Of a stretch of DNA of 64,000 nucleotides, positions 20,843 to 28,623 are shown piece by piece; within the stretch, counting starts at the first letter, position 1, and each line of letters starts with the position of its first letter. The position numbers were made by a program, and so were the translations under genes. Under the pieces are notes generated by a model. That model was not told the origin of the DNA. It was given only the letters and a program-made list of their open reading frames with translations, and ran no database searches. The stretch is from Micromonospora sp. NBC_01699 (GTDB taxonomy: Bacteria; Actinomycetota; Actinomycetes; Mycobacteriales; Micromonosporaceae), in the NCBI RefSeq assembly GCF_036250065.1, contig NZ_CP109199.1:2356001-2420000 (forward strand). Direction: 5' to 3'.

Positions 20843-21028
20843 GCCAGCAGCCTAGCCGGCCGGCACGACACCGACGTCGATCAACGGGCCGGCGGGCGGT
20901 TCCCGGCGTTTCCACCGGATCGGGGACACCCCGTGACGCGGGCCGCCGTACGGCGCCGCCGGGTCCGGAATGAACCACGTCCGTCCGGGTACGCGGGCAG
21001 CGGTGGTCCGGGTGACGGGAGGGACGCC

Positions 21029-22141
21029 ATGCCCGCAATCTTGGCGGTACGGCGGGTCGACGTCGGCACCGAGTTGACCGAGGTCTGGAATTCGATGCTG
21101 CTGTTCGTGCCCCGCCTGATCGGCTGCGCCGGCATCCTGATGCTCGGTTGGCTGCTGGCCCGGTTCGTCCTGCGGCTGGCCATCAGGCTGCTCGACCGGT
21201 TCGGGTTCGACCAGGTCGTCCAGCGTGGCGGTCTGGGGCGGCTGGTGGCGCGTACCCGGTACCGGCCGGCGACCGTGGTCGCCCGGTTGGCGTACTACCT
21301 GCTGCTGCTGTTCACCCTGCGGCTGGCGTTCGCGATCTGGGGTCCGAACCCGGCCCATGACCTGGTCGAAGCCGTGGTCGGCTGGTTGCCGCAGGCGTTC
21401 GTCGCGCTGGTGGTGGTGGCGGTGTCGGTGGTGATCGGCAACGCCGTGCACGATCTGATCACCGACGCGCTGGGCCGGGTGTCCTACGGCCGGTTGCTGG
21501 CCGACGTGGTCTCGCTGCTGGTCATCGGGCTCGGTGTGATCGCCGCGTTCGTGCAGACCGGGGTGGCGCGGGCGGTGACCGTGCCGGTGCTCGTCGCGCT
21601 GCTGGCCACCGTCGCCGGCATCCTGGTCGTCGGGATCGGCGGGGGACTGGTCGGCCCGATGCGGGTGCGCTGGGAGCAGTGGCTGCGCCGGGTCGCCGGC
21701 GAGGCGCGGCAGCGCCGCGCGCGCGGCGAGGCGTATCCAAGGGCGGACCTCGGTTCGGCGTACGTCGAACCGGTCGTCGCCGGTCGGGCGCCGGTCCCGC
21801 CGCCGCCGGCCGCCCCTACGGTGGCCGACCCCACGTTCGCCGACGTGCCCACCTCACCGGCCCCGGACCGACTGACCACCTACGAACCCGTGCCGACCGG
21901 TCTGAGCAGTAGCTACGAGCCCGCGCCGAGCGGGCTGGCCGCTGGCTACGAGGCTGCGCCGGCCGGGCTGGCCCCCTATGAGCCGTTGCCGGAGGGGCTG
22001 ACGTCGGTCCCGCCGACGACGGAGGCCGCACCCGCCTACCGGCCCGCTCCGATCACGGAGGGACTCGCCGGTTACCCGTCCGACCTGCTCGCACCGGCCC
22101 CGGAGTGGCCGAACGGCGGCGGCGACGAACCGCCCCGGTAG
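21029..22141 (+). CDS. Mechanosensitive-channel-like membrane protein (TM-helix repeats) with YEPxPxGL tail
   Basis: The 370-residue protein starts at the ATG at 21029, seven bases after GGAGGG. Residues 20-230 contain about five hydrophobic helices with the conserved-TM-helix pattern seen in small MscS-like proteins (MLLFVPRLIGCAGILMLGWL, VRLLDRFGFDQ-like turn, VVVVAVSVVIGNAVHDLI). No full MscS beta domain follows. The cytoplasmic tail instead is Pro-rich and repeats the unit YEPxPxGL four times between about residues 285 and 330. It may sense membrane tension or act as a scaffold. The tail repeat is unusual and its role unknown. Confidence 0.75.
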   Translation: MPAILAVRRVDVGTELTEVWNSMLLFVPRLIGCAGILMLGWLLARFVLRLAIRLLDRFGFDQVVQRGGLGRLVARTRYRPATVVARLAYYLLLLFTLRLAFAIWGPNPAHDLVEAVVGWLPQAFVALVVVAVSVVIGNAVHDLITDALGRVSYGRLLADVVSLLVIGLGVIAAFVQTGVARAVTVPVLVALLATVAGILVVGIGGGLVGPMRVRWEQWLRRVAGEARQRRARGEAYPRADLGSAYVEPVVAGRAPVPPPPAAPTVADPTFADVPTSPAPDRLTTYEPVPTGLSSSYEPAPSGLAAGYEAAPAGLAPYEPLPEGLTSVPPTTEAAPAYRPAPITEGLAGYPSDLLAPAPEWPNGGGDEPPR

Positions 22142-22144
22142 GGG

Positions 22145-22357
22145 CTACTCCGCGGGACTGGCCTCGGCCGGCCGGCGGCGCATGGCGTCGTCGGCGAGGA
22201 TGACCGTGGCCACCATCAGCGCCACCACGATGCTGAACAGCCAGGAGGCATCGGGTAGGACCTGGGCGGCCACCGGGGCCTGGAGTGCGGTCAACAGGAA
22301 GCCGAACCAGGCCCAGCGGCGTTGACGCGCGGAGAAGAGACCGGAGCGTTCATGCAT
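22145..22357 (-). CDS. Small two-span membrane protein
   Basis: The 70-residue protein has two hydrophobic helices (WAWFGFLLTALQAPVAAQVL and WLFSIVVALMVATVIL) separated by a short Asp-containing turn, and a charged C-terminus (DDAMRRRPAEASPAE). It ends three bases from the convergent channel-like gene. No family was recognised. The gene reads leftward from a 172-base gap shared with the MFS transporter gene. Confidence 0.6.
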   Translation of the reverse strand: MHERSGLFSARQRRWAWFGFLLTALQAPVAAQVLPDASWLFSIVVALMVATVILADDAMRRRPAEASPAE

Positions 22358-22529
22358 CTGAAGAATTCTGCCGGGTGTTTACCCGTTCGCCCGTAGTCCG
22401 TTCGGCCGATTCTGGAGGAGCTGTCCGGTTTAGAGGGCTCTGGTGGTGGCCGTCCGGGAAGTGGTAATACTCCGGTTGCGGATATTCCGGGTGGCGGTAC
22501 CGGCCGGGGATCGGGAAGGATCGCCAGAC

Positions 22530-23738
22530 GTGTCCAACCGCCCCCGCCCCGCCCTGCTCATTCTGGCCTATCTGGCCTTCGTCAGCCTCGGCCTGCCCGA
22601 CGGCCTGCTCGGCGTCGGCTGGCCGTCGATCCGCGCGACCTTCGGGGTGCCGACCGAGGCGGTCGGGCTCCTGCTCACCGCGGGCACCATCGGCTACCTC
22701 ACGTCGAGCGTCGCGGCCGGCTTCACCCTCGCCCGGGTGGGTGTCGGCTGGCTGCTCGCCGGCAGCACCGCGCTGGCCAGCCTCGCCCTGACCGGCTACG
22801 CGCTGGCGCCCGTACTGACCGTGATGATCGTGAGCGCGTTGGTGCTGGGGCTGGGCTCCGGGGCGGTCGACTCCGGGCTCAACGCGTACGCGGCGAGCGC
22901 CTTCGGGCCGCGCCACATGAACTGGCTGCACGCGTTCTTCGGGCTCGGCGTGGCGCTCGGCCCCCTGATCATGACGAGTGCGATCGGGGCGGGACTCTCC
23001 TGGCGCTGGGGGTACGGGATCGTCGCCAGCGCACAGGTCCTGCTCGCCCTCGCGTTCGTGCTGACCGTACGGGCGTGGACCCGTACGCCGGCCCCGGACG
23101 ATTCCGGGGCGGCCGAGCCGATCGCCGCGCCGGAGCGGGTACGGATCGCCGCCACCCTGGCCCTGCCGGCGGTCTGGACCGGTGCCCTCGCGTTCGCCGT
23201 CTACGTGGGCGTCGAGGTCGGCGCCGGCCTCTGGGCCTTCCTGCTGCTCACCCAGGGGCGGGGAATCAGCGCGACGGTGGCGGGCATCTGCGTGTCGGTC
23301 TACTGGGGCAGCCTGTTCCTGGGCCGGGTGGTGCAGGGGCTGGTCGCCGAGCGGCTGGGCAGCGCGGCGGTGCTGCGGGGCAGCCTGATCGGGATGGTGG
23401 TGGGCGCGGCGCTGGTCGCCGTACCCGGTCCGGGCGCGCTGGCGGTGACCGGCCTGGCCATCATCGGCTTCGCCGCGGCCCCGGTCTTCCCGCTGCTCAC
23501 CCTGACCACCGCCGACCGGGTCGGTGCCCAGCACGCGGATCGGACCATCGGGTTGCAGATCGGCGCCGCCGGCCTCGGCGGCGCCCTGCTCCCGGCCGGG
23601 ATCGGGGTGCTGATCAGCCGGTTCGGGGTGGAGACGCTCGGCCCGTCGCTGGTGGTCTTATCGCTGCTCCTGCTCGGTCTCCACCTCGGCTCCGCCCGCC
23701 GGGGCCGTGCCACCGCCGGCCGGTTGTCGGAGGTCTGA
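22530..23738 (+). CDS. MFS transporter
   Basis: The 402-residue protein has twelve predicted membrane helices. It belongs to the FucP-like/sugar MFS type by its opening LAYLAFVSLGLPDGLLGVGWPSIRATFGVP and the second-half phrase VYWGSLFLGRVVQGLVAERLG. The substrate is not evident; related actinobacterial proteins are annotated as sugar or drug exporters. The GTG at 22530 is chosen because GGAAGGA lies nine bases upstream and the hydrophobic start follows at once. Its stop codon is directly adjacent to the end of the convergent 85-residue protein gene. Confidence 0.87.
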   Translation: MSNRPRPALLILAYLAFVSLGLPDGLLGVGWPSIRATFGVPTEAVGLLLTAGTIGYLTSSVAAGFTLARVGVGWLLAGSTALASLALTGYALAPVLTVMIVSALVLGLGSGAVDSGLNAYAASAFGPRHMNWLHAFFGLGVALGPLIMTSAIGAGLSWRWGYGIVASAQVLLALAFVLTVRAWTRTPAPDDSGAAEPIAAPERVRIAATLALPAVWTGALAFAVYVGVEVGAGLWAFLLLTQGRGISATVAGICVSVYWGSLFLGRVVQGLVAERLGSAAVLRGSLIGMVVGAALVAVPGPGALAVTGLAIIGFAAAPVFPLLTLTTADRVGAQHADRTIGLQIGAAGLGGALLPAGIGVLISRFGVETLGPSLVVLSLLLLGLHLGSARRGRATAGRLSEV

Positions 23739-23996
23739 TCAGTGCGGACCGTTGCGCCCGGTGGTCGACGGCCGGTAGGCCCGATCCGGGTCGGTCATCT
23801 CCTCCCGGTCCACCTCGGCGCTCGGCCGTCCGTCGGCCGCCTCGGCGCCGTGGCCGTACGCCGACTCCGCGCCCGCGTCGTTGCCGGTCGTGTCGTCCAC
23901 CTGGCCGTCACCGGTGGAGGCGCCCATCGCGCGCTCCAGGTCGCGCAGGGGTAGCCGTTCGTCGTCCCGCCAGACGGAGCTGTCGTTGTCGGTCAT
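23739..23996 (-). CDS. Small acidic hydrophilic protein
   Basis: The 85-residue protein is rich in Asp, Glu, Gly and Ser, with no hydrophobic core (for example DDERLPLRDLERAMGAS, then DDTTGNDAGAES). It is probably disordered. It shares zero intergenic bases with the convergent MFS gene: the two stop codons abut. It lies in a run of small stress-type genes (SRPBCC, DUF2795, ChaB). The function is unknown. Confidence 0.6.
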   Translation of the reverse strand: MTDNDSSVWRDDERLPLRDLERAMGASTGDGQVDDTTGNDAGAESAYGHGAEAADGRPSAEVDREEMTDPDRAYRPSTTGRNGPH

Positions 23997-24034
23997 GCTC
24001 TGGCCGTACCCGGCGGGTGGTGCGGCAAACCGGT

Positions 24035-24064
24035 GGTGCCCGCCGGGAGATCCCGACGGGCACC
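24035..24064 (-). terminator. Hairpin after the SRPBCC gene
   Basis: GGTGCCCG (24035-24042) pairs with CGGGCACC (24057-24064), with further partial pairing inside, 21 bases past the SRPBCC stop codon. Confidence 0.5.
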
Positions 24065-24084
24065 GGTCCGGTACGACTGCCGCA

Positions 24085-24549
24085 CTACGGCTGCGGCCGG
24101 TCCACCTTGCCGCGCCAGGCGCCGGTCTCGACGCCGCTGCGGGCCTCGATGAAGTTCTTGAACCGCTGCATGTCGCCCTTGATCCGGCGGTCGACCATGC
24201 CGAGCTTGTCGCCGGCCTTCTCGGTCAACCCCTGCGGGTCGAAGTCGAGTTGCAGGGTGACCCGGGTGTGTCCCTCGTCGAGCCGGTGGAAGGTCACCAC
24301 ACCCGCCTGGTGGGTGCCGTTCGTGGAGGTCCACGCCACCCGCTCGTCGGGTAGCTGCTCGGTGATCCGGGCGTCGAACTCGCGTTCGACCCCGACGATC
24401 CCGACCTTCCAGTGGGTCATGGTGTCGGAGACCTGGCGGACCTCCTCGACTCCCTCCATGAAGCGGGGAAAGTCCTCGAACTGGGTCCACTGGTCGTACG
24501 CGGTCCGTACGGGGACGGCCACGTCCACGGTTTCGGTTACCGCACTCAT
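24085..24549 (-). CDS. SRPBCC family (START-like/coenzyme Q-binding type) protein
   Basis: The 154-residue protein has the START-like fold signature of the polyketide-cyclase/COQ10 group: TVDVAVPVRTAYDQWTQFEDFPRFMEGVEEV at residues 5-35, a central strand ERVAWTSTNGTHQAGVVTFHRL, and the long C-terminal helix GMVDRRIKGDMQRFKNFIEAR. Such proteins bind lipids or hydrophobic ligands. The ATG at 24549 has AGGAAG about ten bases upstream. It is the downstream gene of a pair with the DUF2795 gene (65-base gap), in a stress-like gene group. Confidence 0.85.
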   Translation of the reverse strand: MSAVTETVDVAVPVRTAYDQWTQFEDFPRFMEGVEEVRQVSDTMTHWKVGIVGVEREFDARITEQLPDERVAWTSTNGTHQAGVVTFHRLDEGHTRVTLQLDFDPQGLTEKAGDKLGMVDRRIKGDMQRFKNFIEARSGVETGAWRGKVDRPQP

Positions 24550-24613
24550 CTGACTGACTTCCTTCCCTCGTCTGCCGGAAACCACCGCCACCGCGCGTAC
24601 GCGGCGGGGCAGG

Positions 24614-25024
24614 TCACCAGCGCTGCGTCTCGTTCGGATGCCCGAGTACCGCCCACACCTCGGAAACCGTACGGAACTCGGTGTCCGGGGGGAGTTGGTC
24701 CAACTGGGCGAGTATCTCGTCCGGTGCCTCGTTCTCCTCCGCGCTTCGGCGTAACGCCGCCCGGTCGCCGGGCAGCGCCGACAGGCTGATGAAGCGGCCC
24801 AGCCGGCTGCGCTCCTCGACCTCGACCGAGGTCATGCCGGCCGGTGCGCCCGAGCGGGTGTCGGCGGTCGGCGCCCTGGTCGAGCCCGGTTGGTCCTCGC
24901 CGGACGGCTCCGGTTCGCGCCACTCCTCGGCTCGGGAGCCGGCGGTGTTGTGCACCGTACTGGCCACCTCCCGGCTCATCTCGTCGTCGAGCCGCGGTCC
25001 GTGTTTGCTGCTGCCCCGGTCCAT
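24614..25024 (-). CDS. DUF2795 domain protein
   Basis: The 136-residue protein has a disordered N-terminal half (Glu/Pro/Ser-rich) and a C-terminal DUF2795 domain (about 68-130): LGRFISLSALPGDRAALRRSAEENEAPDEILAQLDQLPPDTEFRTVSEV. The family is small, helical and common in actinobacteria; its function is not known. The N-terminal tail includes REVASTVHNTAGSRAEEW, not recognised elsewhere. It is likely transcribed with the SRPBCC gene downstream. Confidence 0.8.
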   Translation of the reverse strand: MDRGSSKHGPRLDDEMSREVASTVHNTAGSRAEEWREPEPSGEDQPGSTRAPTADTRSGAPAGMTSVEVEERSRLGRFISLSALPGDRAALRRSAEENEAPDEILAQLDQLPPDTEFRTVSEVWAVLGHPNETQRW

Positions 25025-25188
25025 GTCCTATGCGCTACCCCGACGCTCCGGCGGTAAACCGAAACGCCGTCGAGCCGCCGCTGAGCTGGGCAAATGCGTT
25101 TGTCGGCGACGGTGGCGGGAAGAGTGAGGGTTGGCCGACGACAGTTCGGGGCCGGTGCGAACCGGCTCGGAGCCAGAGGAGGATGACC

Positions 25189-25590
25189 ATGCCGGGACGT
25201 GAGGTGCTTCCGAGTACGCTGCGACGTTCGCCGGACAAGGCCCAGGACACCTGGGCGAAGACGCACGATTCGGCGGTGGAGACGTACGGCGAGGGCGAAC
25301 GGGCACACCGGACGGCGTACGCGGCGGTGAAGCACTCGTTCGAGAAGGTCGGCGACCACTGGGAGCAGAAGGGCCGCCGGGGCCCGAGCGACGAGCAGGC
25401 CGCCGGTGGTGGTCCGGCCCGCCGTGCACCGACCGCCGGTGGCGTCGACGCCAACGCCTCAAAGGACCACCTGATGCAGGTGGCAAAGAAACTCGACGTC
25501 CCCGGCCGCTCCCGGATGAACAAGTCCGAACTGGTGGGCGCGATCCAGAAGATGAACACCCGCCAAACCGCCCAGGCGCGAAAGAGCTAG
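25189..25590 (+). CDS. ChaB family protein with Rho N-terminal-like domain
   Basis: The 133-residue protein joins a ChaB domain (about 1-60: LPSTLRRSPDKAQDTWAKTHDSAVETYG and AHRTAYAAVKHSFEK) to a SAP-like Rho N-terminal domain at the C-terminus (about 95-130: SKDHLMQVAKKLDVPGRSRMNKSELVGAI). The latter suggests nucleic acid binding. ChaB was first named as a cation transport regulator in E. coli, but that role does not fit this fused form. The ATG at 25189 is preferred because AGAGGAGG lies at the right distance; the ATG at 25183 would be too close to it. Confidence 0.85.
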   Translation: MPGREVLPSTLRRSPDKAQDTWAKTHDSAVETYGEGERAHRTAYAAVKHSFEKVGDHWEQKGRRGPSDEQAAGGGPARRAPTAGGVDANASKDHLMQVAKKLDVPGRSRMNKSELVGAIQKMNTRQTAQARKS

Positions 25591-25623
25591 CCCCGCGCCG
25601 CCCGAACGGGACCCCGCACCTGT

Positions 25624-25668
25624 AGAGAACTGAGTGGCTATCCGCGCGCGGATAGCCACTCAATCTCT
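25624..25668. repeat. Palindromic element, family shared with 16,376
   Basis: TGAGTGGCTATCCGCG (25631-25646) is followed directly by its exact reverse complement (25647-25662). Outer arms AGAGA and TCTCT extend it. The core matches the repeat at 16376-16423. It lies between the ends of the convergent ChaB and aldehyde dehydrogenase genes. Confidence 0.75.
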
Positions 25669-25695
25669 GTATTGGTGCCCGTCCTGGGGTGGGGG

Positions 25696-27126
25696 TTACC
25701 AGCGGTCGGGCGGGGCGGTGATGTGTACGACCTTGGTTACGGTTAGTTCGTCTAGTAGTTCGGGGCCGTATCCGAAGCCGCTGCCGCTGCCGCGGCGGGG
25801 GTGGGCGGCTCCGCCGGGCGCCCCGCCGAAGACGTTGTTGATCTTCACGGTGCCGACCGGCAGTTCCCGCCACGCCTGCTGCGCGTGGGTCATCGACCCG
25901 GTCAGTACGCTCGCCGACAACCCGTACGGCGAGTGTGCCGCCCGCGACAGGGCCTCGTCGAACGAGTCGACCACCAGCACGGGTGCGACCGGGCCGAAGG
26001 TCTCCTCGCGCATCACCGCCATCTCGTCGGAGCAGTCGACCAGCACCGTGGGCGGGTAGAAGGCGCCCGGCCCGTCCGGCACCGAACCGCCGGCGCGTAT
26101 CCGTGCCCCGTCCGCGACCGCGGCCCGTACCTGGGTGTCGACCACGGCCCGCTGCCGGCGGTCGACCAGCGGCCCGATCTCGGTCTCCGGGTCGCGTCCC
26201 GGGCCGACCCGCAGCGCCCGCGCCCGCGCGACCAGCGCGTCCACGAACCCGTCGGCGACCCCGCGCAGTACGTAGATCCGCTCCACCGCGACGCAGAGCT
26301 GCCCCGAGTTGGTGAATGCGCCCAGCGCCGCCTGCTCGGCGGCCCAGCGCGGGTCGACGTTGTCGTCGACCACCAGCGGGTCGCTGCCGCCGTTCTCCAA
26401 CAGCGCCTTCGCCCCGGTCCGGGCGCAGGTCGCGGCGATCGACCGGCCGGTGGCGGTGGAACCGACGTGGGCGACCACGTCCACCTCCTGCTCGGCCAGC
26501 GCCGCGCCGACCCGCCCACCCCCGGTGAGCAGCGACAACACGCCCGGCGGCAGGTGCGCGGCGAAGAGTCGGGCCAGCAGCCAGCCGCTCACCGGGCTGC
26601 GTTCGCTCGGTTTCCAGACCACCGCGTTGCCGGTGACCAGGGCGGCGCCGAGCAGGCCGCAGGAGACCGCCACCGGGTCGTTCCACGGCGTCAGCACCGC
26701 GACCACGCCCCTCGGCTGGACCGCCATCAGGTCGATCGCCTCCGGGTTGCCGGCGAGCGCCTGGCCGCGGTGGATCGGGCCGAGTTCGGCGTACTGGCGC
26801 AGCGTGCCGACGCCGGCCTCGACGCCGCCACGGGCCAGCCCGATCGGCCGTCCCATTTCGGCGGTCTGTGCCTCGGCGAGCTGGTCGGCGGAGGATTCCA
26901 GCAGGTCGGCGATCCGGTGCAGGGTGGCACCCCGGACCGCCGCCGGAGTGGCGGCCCAGCCGGCGGCGGCGACCCGGCTCGCCTTGACCGCCGCCGCCAC
27001 GTGCGCCTCGGTGGCCTCCGGGACGCGGGTGACCTCGGTGTCGTCGGCCGGATCGAGGATCAGCACGTCGCTCGGATCGCCGCCCGCGCCCCACACCCCG
27101 TCGATGAGTTGCTGCACCTCGTACAT
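25696..27126 (-). CDS. NAD(P)-dependent aldehyde dehydrogenase
   Basis: The 476-residue enzyme oxidises an aldehyde to an acid. The catalytic Cys is 278 in FTNSGQLCVAVERI and the general base Glu is 244 in KALLENGGSDP; cofactor-binding motifs TPWNDPVAV and WKPSERSP and the late EETFGPVAPVLVV are all present. It is of normal length. The catalytic Glu context LENGGSDP instead of LELGGKNP resembles succinate-semialdehyde and acyl-aldehyde types; the substrate cannot be set. ATG 27126 starts the usual N-terminus (MYEVQQLIDGVW). The gene is alone, with a palindromic terminator downstream. Confidence 0.9.
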   Translation of the reverse strand: MYEVQQLIDGVWGAGGDPSDVLILDPADDTEVTRVPEATEAHVAAAVKASRVAAAGWAATPAAVRGATLHRIADLLESSADQLAEAQTAEMGRPIGLARGGVEAGVGTLRQYAELGPIHRGQALAGNPEAIDLMAVQPRGVVAVLTPWNDPVAVSCGLLGAALVTGNAVVWKPSERSPVSGWLLARLFAAHLPPGVLSLLTGGGRVGAALAEQEVDVVAHVGSTATGRSIAATCARTGAKALLENGGSDPLVVDDNVDPRWAAEQAALGAFTNSGQLCVAVERIYVLRGVADGFVDALVARARALRVGPGRDPETEIGPLVDRRQRAVVDTQVRAAVADGARIRAGGSVPDGPGAFYPPTVLVDCSDEMAVMREETFGPVAPVLVVDSFDEALSRAAHSPYGLSASVLTGSMTHAQQAWRELPVGTVKINNVFGGAPGGAAHPRRGSGSGFGYGPELLDELTVTKVVHITAPPDRW

Positions 27127-27284
27127 GGCGGGCTGGATGCCCCGGTCCGACGGTGACAAACACCGTTTCGCCGGGATTGCCCCGAGGTCCGCGCCGCTCG
27201 CCGTCGGCCGGCACGGTTGCGGTGCCCGCCGCTCACGGGCGAGCACCGTACGGTCGCGCCCGTCACCGGGGCCGCCGCGTTTTG

Positions 27285-28055
27285 TTACGGAGAAGTGATG
27301 TTGCGGTGCCGGGTACGCAGCTTGAACGGCATCAGCGCGCTCTCGATCTTCGTTGCCGTGGTCATCTTCGACAGGCCGTCCCGACGTTCCTCGAACCTGA
27401 TCGGCACTTCGAGGATGGTGTGCCCGAGCTTGGTGGCCAGGTAGTGCATCTCGACCTGGAAGCTGTAGCCGTTGGACTGCACCCGGTCCAGCCCGATCGC
27501 GCGCAGCGAGTCCGCCCGCCAGATCTTGAACCCGGCGGTCAGGTCGCGGATCCGCACCCGCAGCAGGGTGTGTACGTACAGGTTGGCCCAGCCGCTGAGC
27601 GCCCGCCGGTACAGCGGCCACGCCTCGTCGAGCTGCCCGCCGGGCACGTAACGTGAGCCGATCACCACGCCGGCCTGGGTGGCGAGCAGTGCGCCGAGCA
27701 TGCCCGGCAGCGCCTCCGGCGGGTGGGACAGGTCGGCGTCCATCTGGGCCACGAAGTGCGCGCCGCCGTCGAGCGCGCGGGTCATCCCGTCGACGTACGC
27801 CCGCCCCAGCCCCTCCTTGCCGGGCCGGTGCACCACCCGTACCCGGTCGGGATGCTCGGCCGCGAGCTTGTCCGCGACGTCGCCGGTCCCGTCCGGGGAG
27901 TTGTCGTCGGCGATCAGGATGCTCAAACCCGGCAGTGGCAGGGCGAGCAGTCGGTCGACCAACACAGGCAGGTTGCCCGCCTCGTTGTAGGTGGGGACGA
28001 CGACGGTGAGCCGCTCATCCCGCCACGGGGATGGCAACTGCACGGGTTCGATCAT
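27285..28055 (-). CDS. Polyprenol-phosphate mannose synthase-like GT2
   Basis: This glycosyltransferase of 257 residues is like Dpm1/Ppm1: VVVPTYNEAGNLPVLVDRLL at the start, DDNSPDGTGDVAD for nucleotide binding, QMDADLSHPPEALPGML with the DxD metal motif, and GSRYVPGG and FQVEMHYLATKLGH further on. There is no membrane domain, as in actinobacterial Ppm1 catalytic subunits. It transfers mannose (or another sugar) from GDP-sugar to polyprenyl phosphate for use outside the membrane. The ATG at 28055 has GAGGA eight bases upstream; the ATG at 28064 is in frame but too close to it. It faces the heptose operon. Confidence 0.9.
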   Translation of the reverse strand: MIEPVQLPSPWRDERLTVVVPTYNEAGNLPVLVDRLLALPLPGLSILIADDNSPDGTGDVADKLAAEHPDRVRVVHRPGKEGLGRAYVDGMTRALDGGAHFVAQMDADLSHPPEALPGMLGALLATQAGVVIGSRYVPGGQLDEAWPLYRRALSGWANLYVHTLLRVRIRDLTAGFKIWRADSLRAIGLDRVQSNGYSFQVEMHYLATKLGHTILEVPIRFEERRDGLSKMTTATKIESALMPFKLRTRHRNITSP

Positions 28056-28313
28056 TACGGACATCCTCGTTCTGCCGACAGCGGTCACCGGAGAGGGTAG
28101 TTGCGTCGGTACCCCGGCGCGACCACCGGGCCATCCGGGTACATCCTGTTTACCACCATTCTTTGGGACGGCCACGCGCCGTACCACGGCTGCGAGGTCG
28201 GCCGAAACAGGTATCCGACCCCGTTGTCGGGAGTGTCGCACCGGTGATCCGCCACTCGATCCGGGGATTGCGGTTAGCGTGCCGGCGGCGCGGGTACCGG
28301 TGCGGAGCGCGTA
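28056..28313. promoter_or_regulatory. Divergent promoter region of GT2 and heptose operon
   Basis: About 260 bases separate the GT2 start from the first candidate ORF of the heptose operon. An AT-richer patch, CATCCTGTTTACCACCATTC (28142-28161), and GGGATTGCGGTTAGCGTGCC (28264-28283) are the best promoter candidates. No ORF was accepted here. Confidence 0.4.
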
Positions 28314-28505
28314 GTGGGCGAGAAGCAGCGCGCACAGTGGCCGCAGCAGCCGCCGGGGGCGGGCTGGGCGGTCCGGCGACCGGGCGGGACCCAGGTTTAC
28401 TCCTCCTACCCGAGGGAACCCGCCCCCCGTGCGAAACGATCAGGTCGACCCGCATCAGCGCAGGTCAGGCGGCACGATCGCCGACCCAGCGCAGGAGCGA
28501 CCTGA
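28314..28505 (+). CDS. Candidate small basic protein, leader of heptose operon
   Basis: A 63-residue ORF starts at a GTG with GGAG six bases upstream. It encodes a basic, Trp/Gln/Pro-rich peptide (MGEKQRAQWPQQPPGAGWAV) with many Arg residues and no recognisable domain. It fits before the fused HAD-GT9 gene only if that gene starts at 28624. Codon usage looks normal for the region, but the ORF could be non-coding. Confidence 0.35.
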   Translation: MGEKQRAQWPQQPPGAGWAVRRPGGTQVYSSYPREPAPRAKRSGRPASAQVRRHDRRPSAGAT

Positions 28506-28511
28506 ACCGGC

Positions 28512-28623
28512 CCGGGACCGGGTCGAGCCGATCCGACCGGAGCCGATCCGGTCCGAATCGGTCCGATCTGAGTCGATCCGGCCGGAGCCGATTCCGTCCG
28601 AATTGATCCTGTCTGAGGCTAAA
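28512..28623 (+). repeat. Imperfect 15-base tandem repeat before the HAD-GT9 start
   Basis: The stretch is built from about six or seven copies of a unit resembling CGATCCGACCGGAGC or CGGTCCGAATCG with substitutions. If translated it gives a repeating Arg-x-Glu-(Pro/Ser) pattern (EPIRSESVRSESIRPEPIPS). It could be leader DNA or a low-complexity N-terminus. Confidence 0.6.

Noticed and set aside
20933-21028. Upstream extension of the channel-like gene
   Set aside because: The added residues are Arg/Pro-rich and without conservation, while the ATG at 21029 has a good ribosome site GGAGGG.
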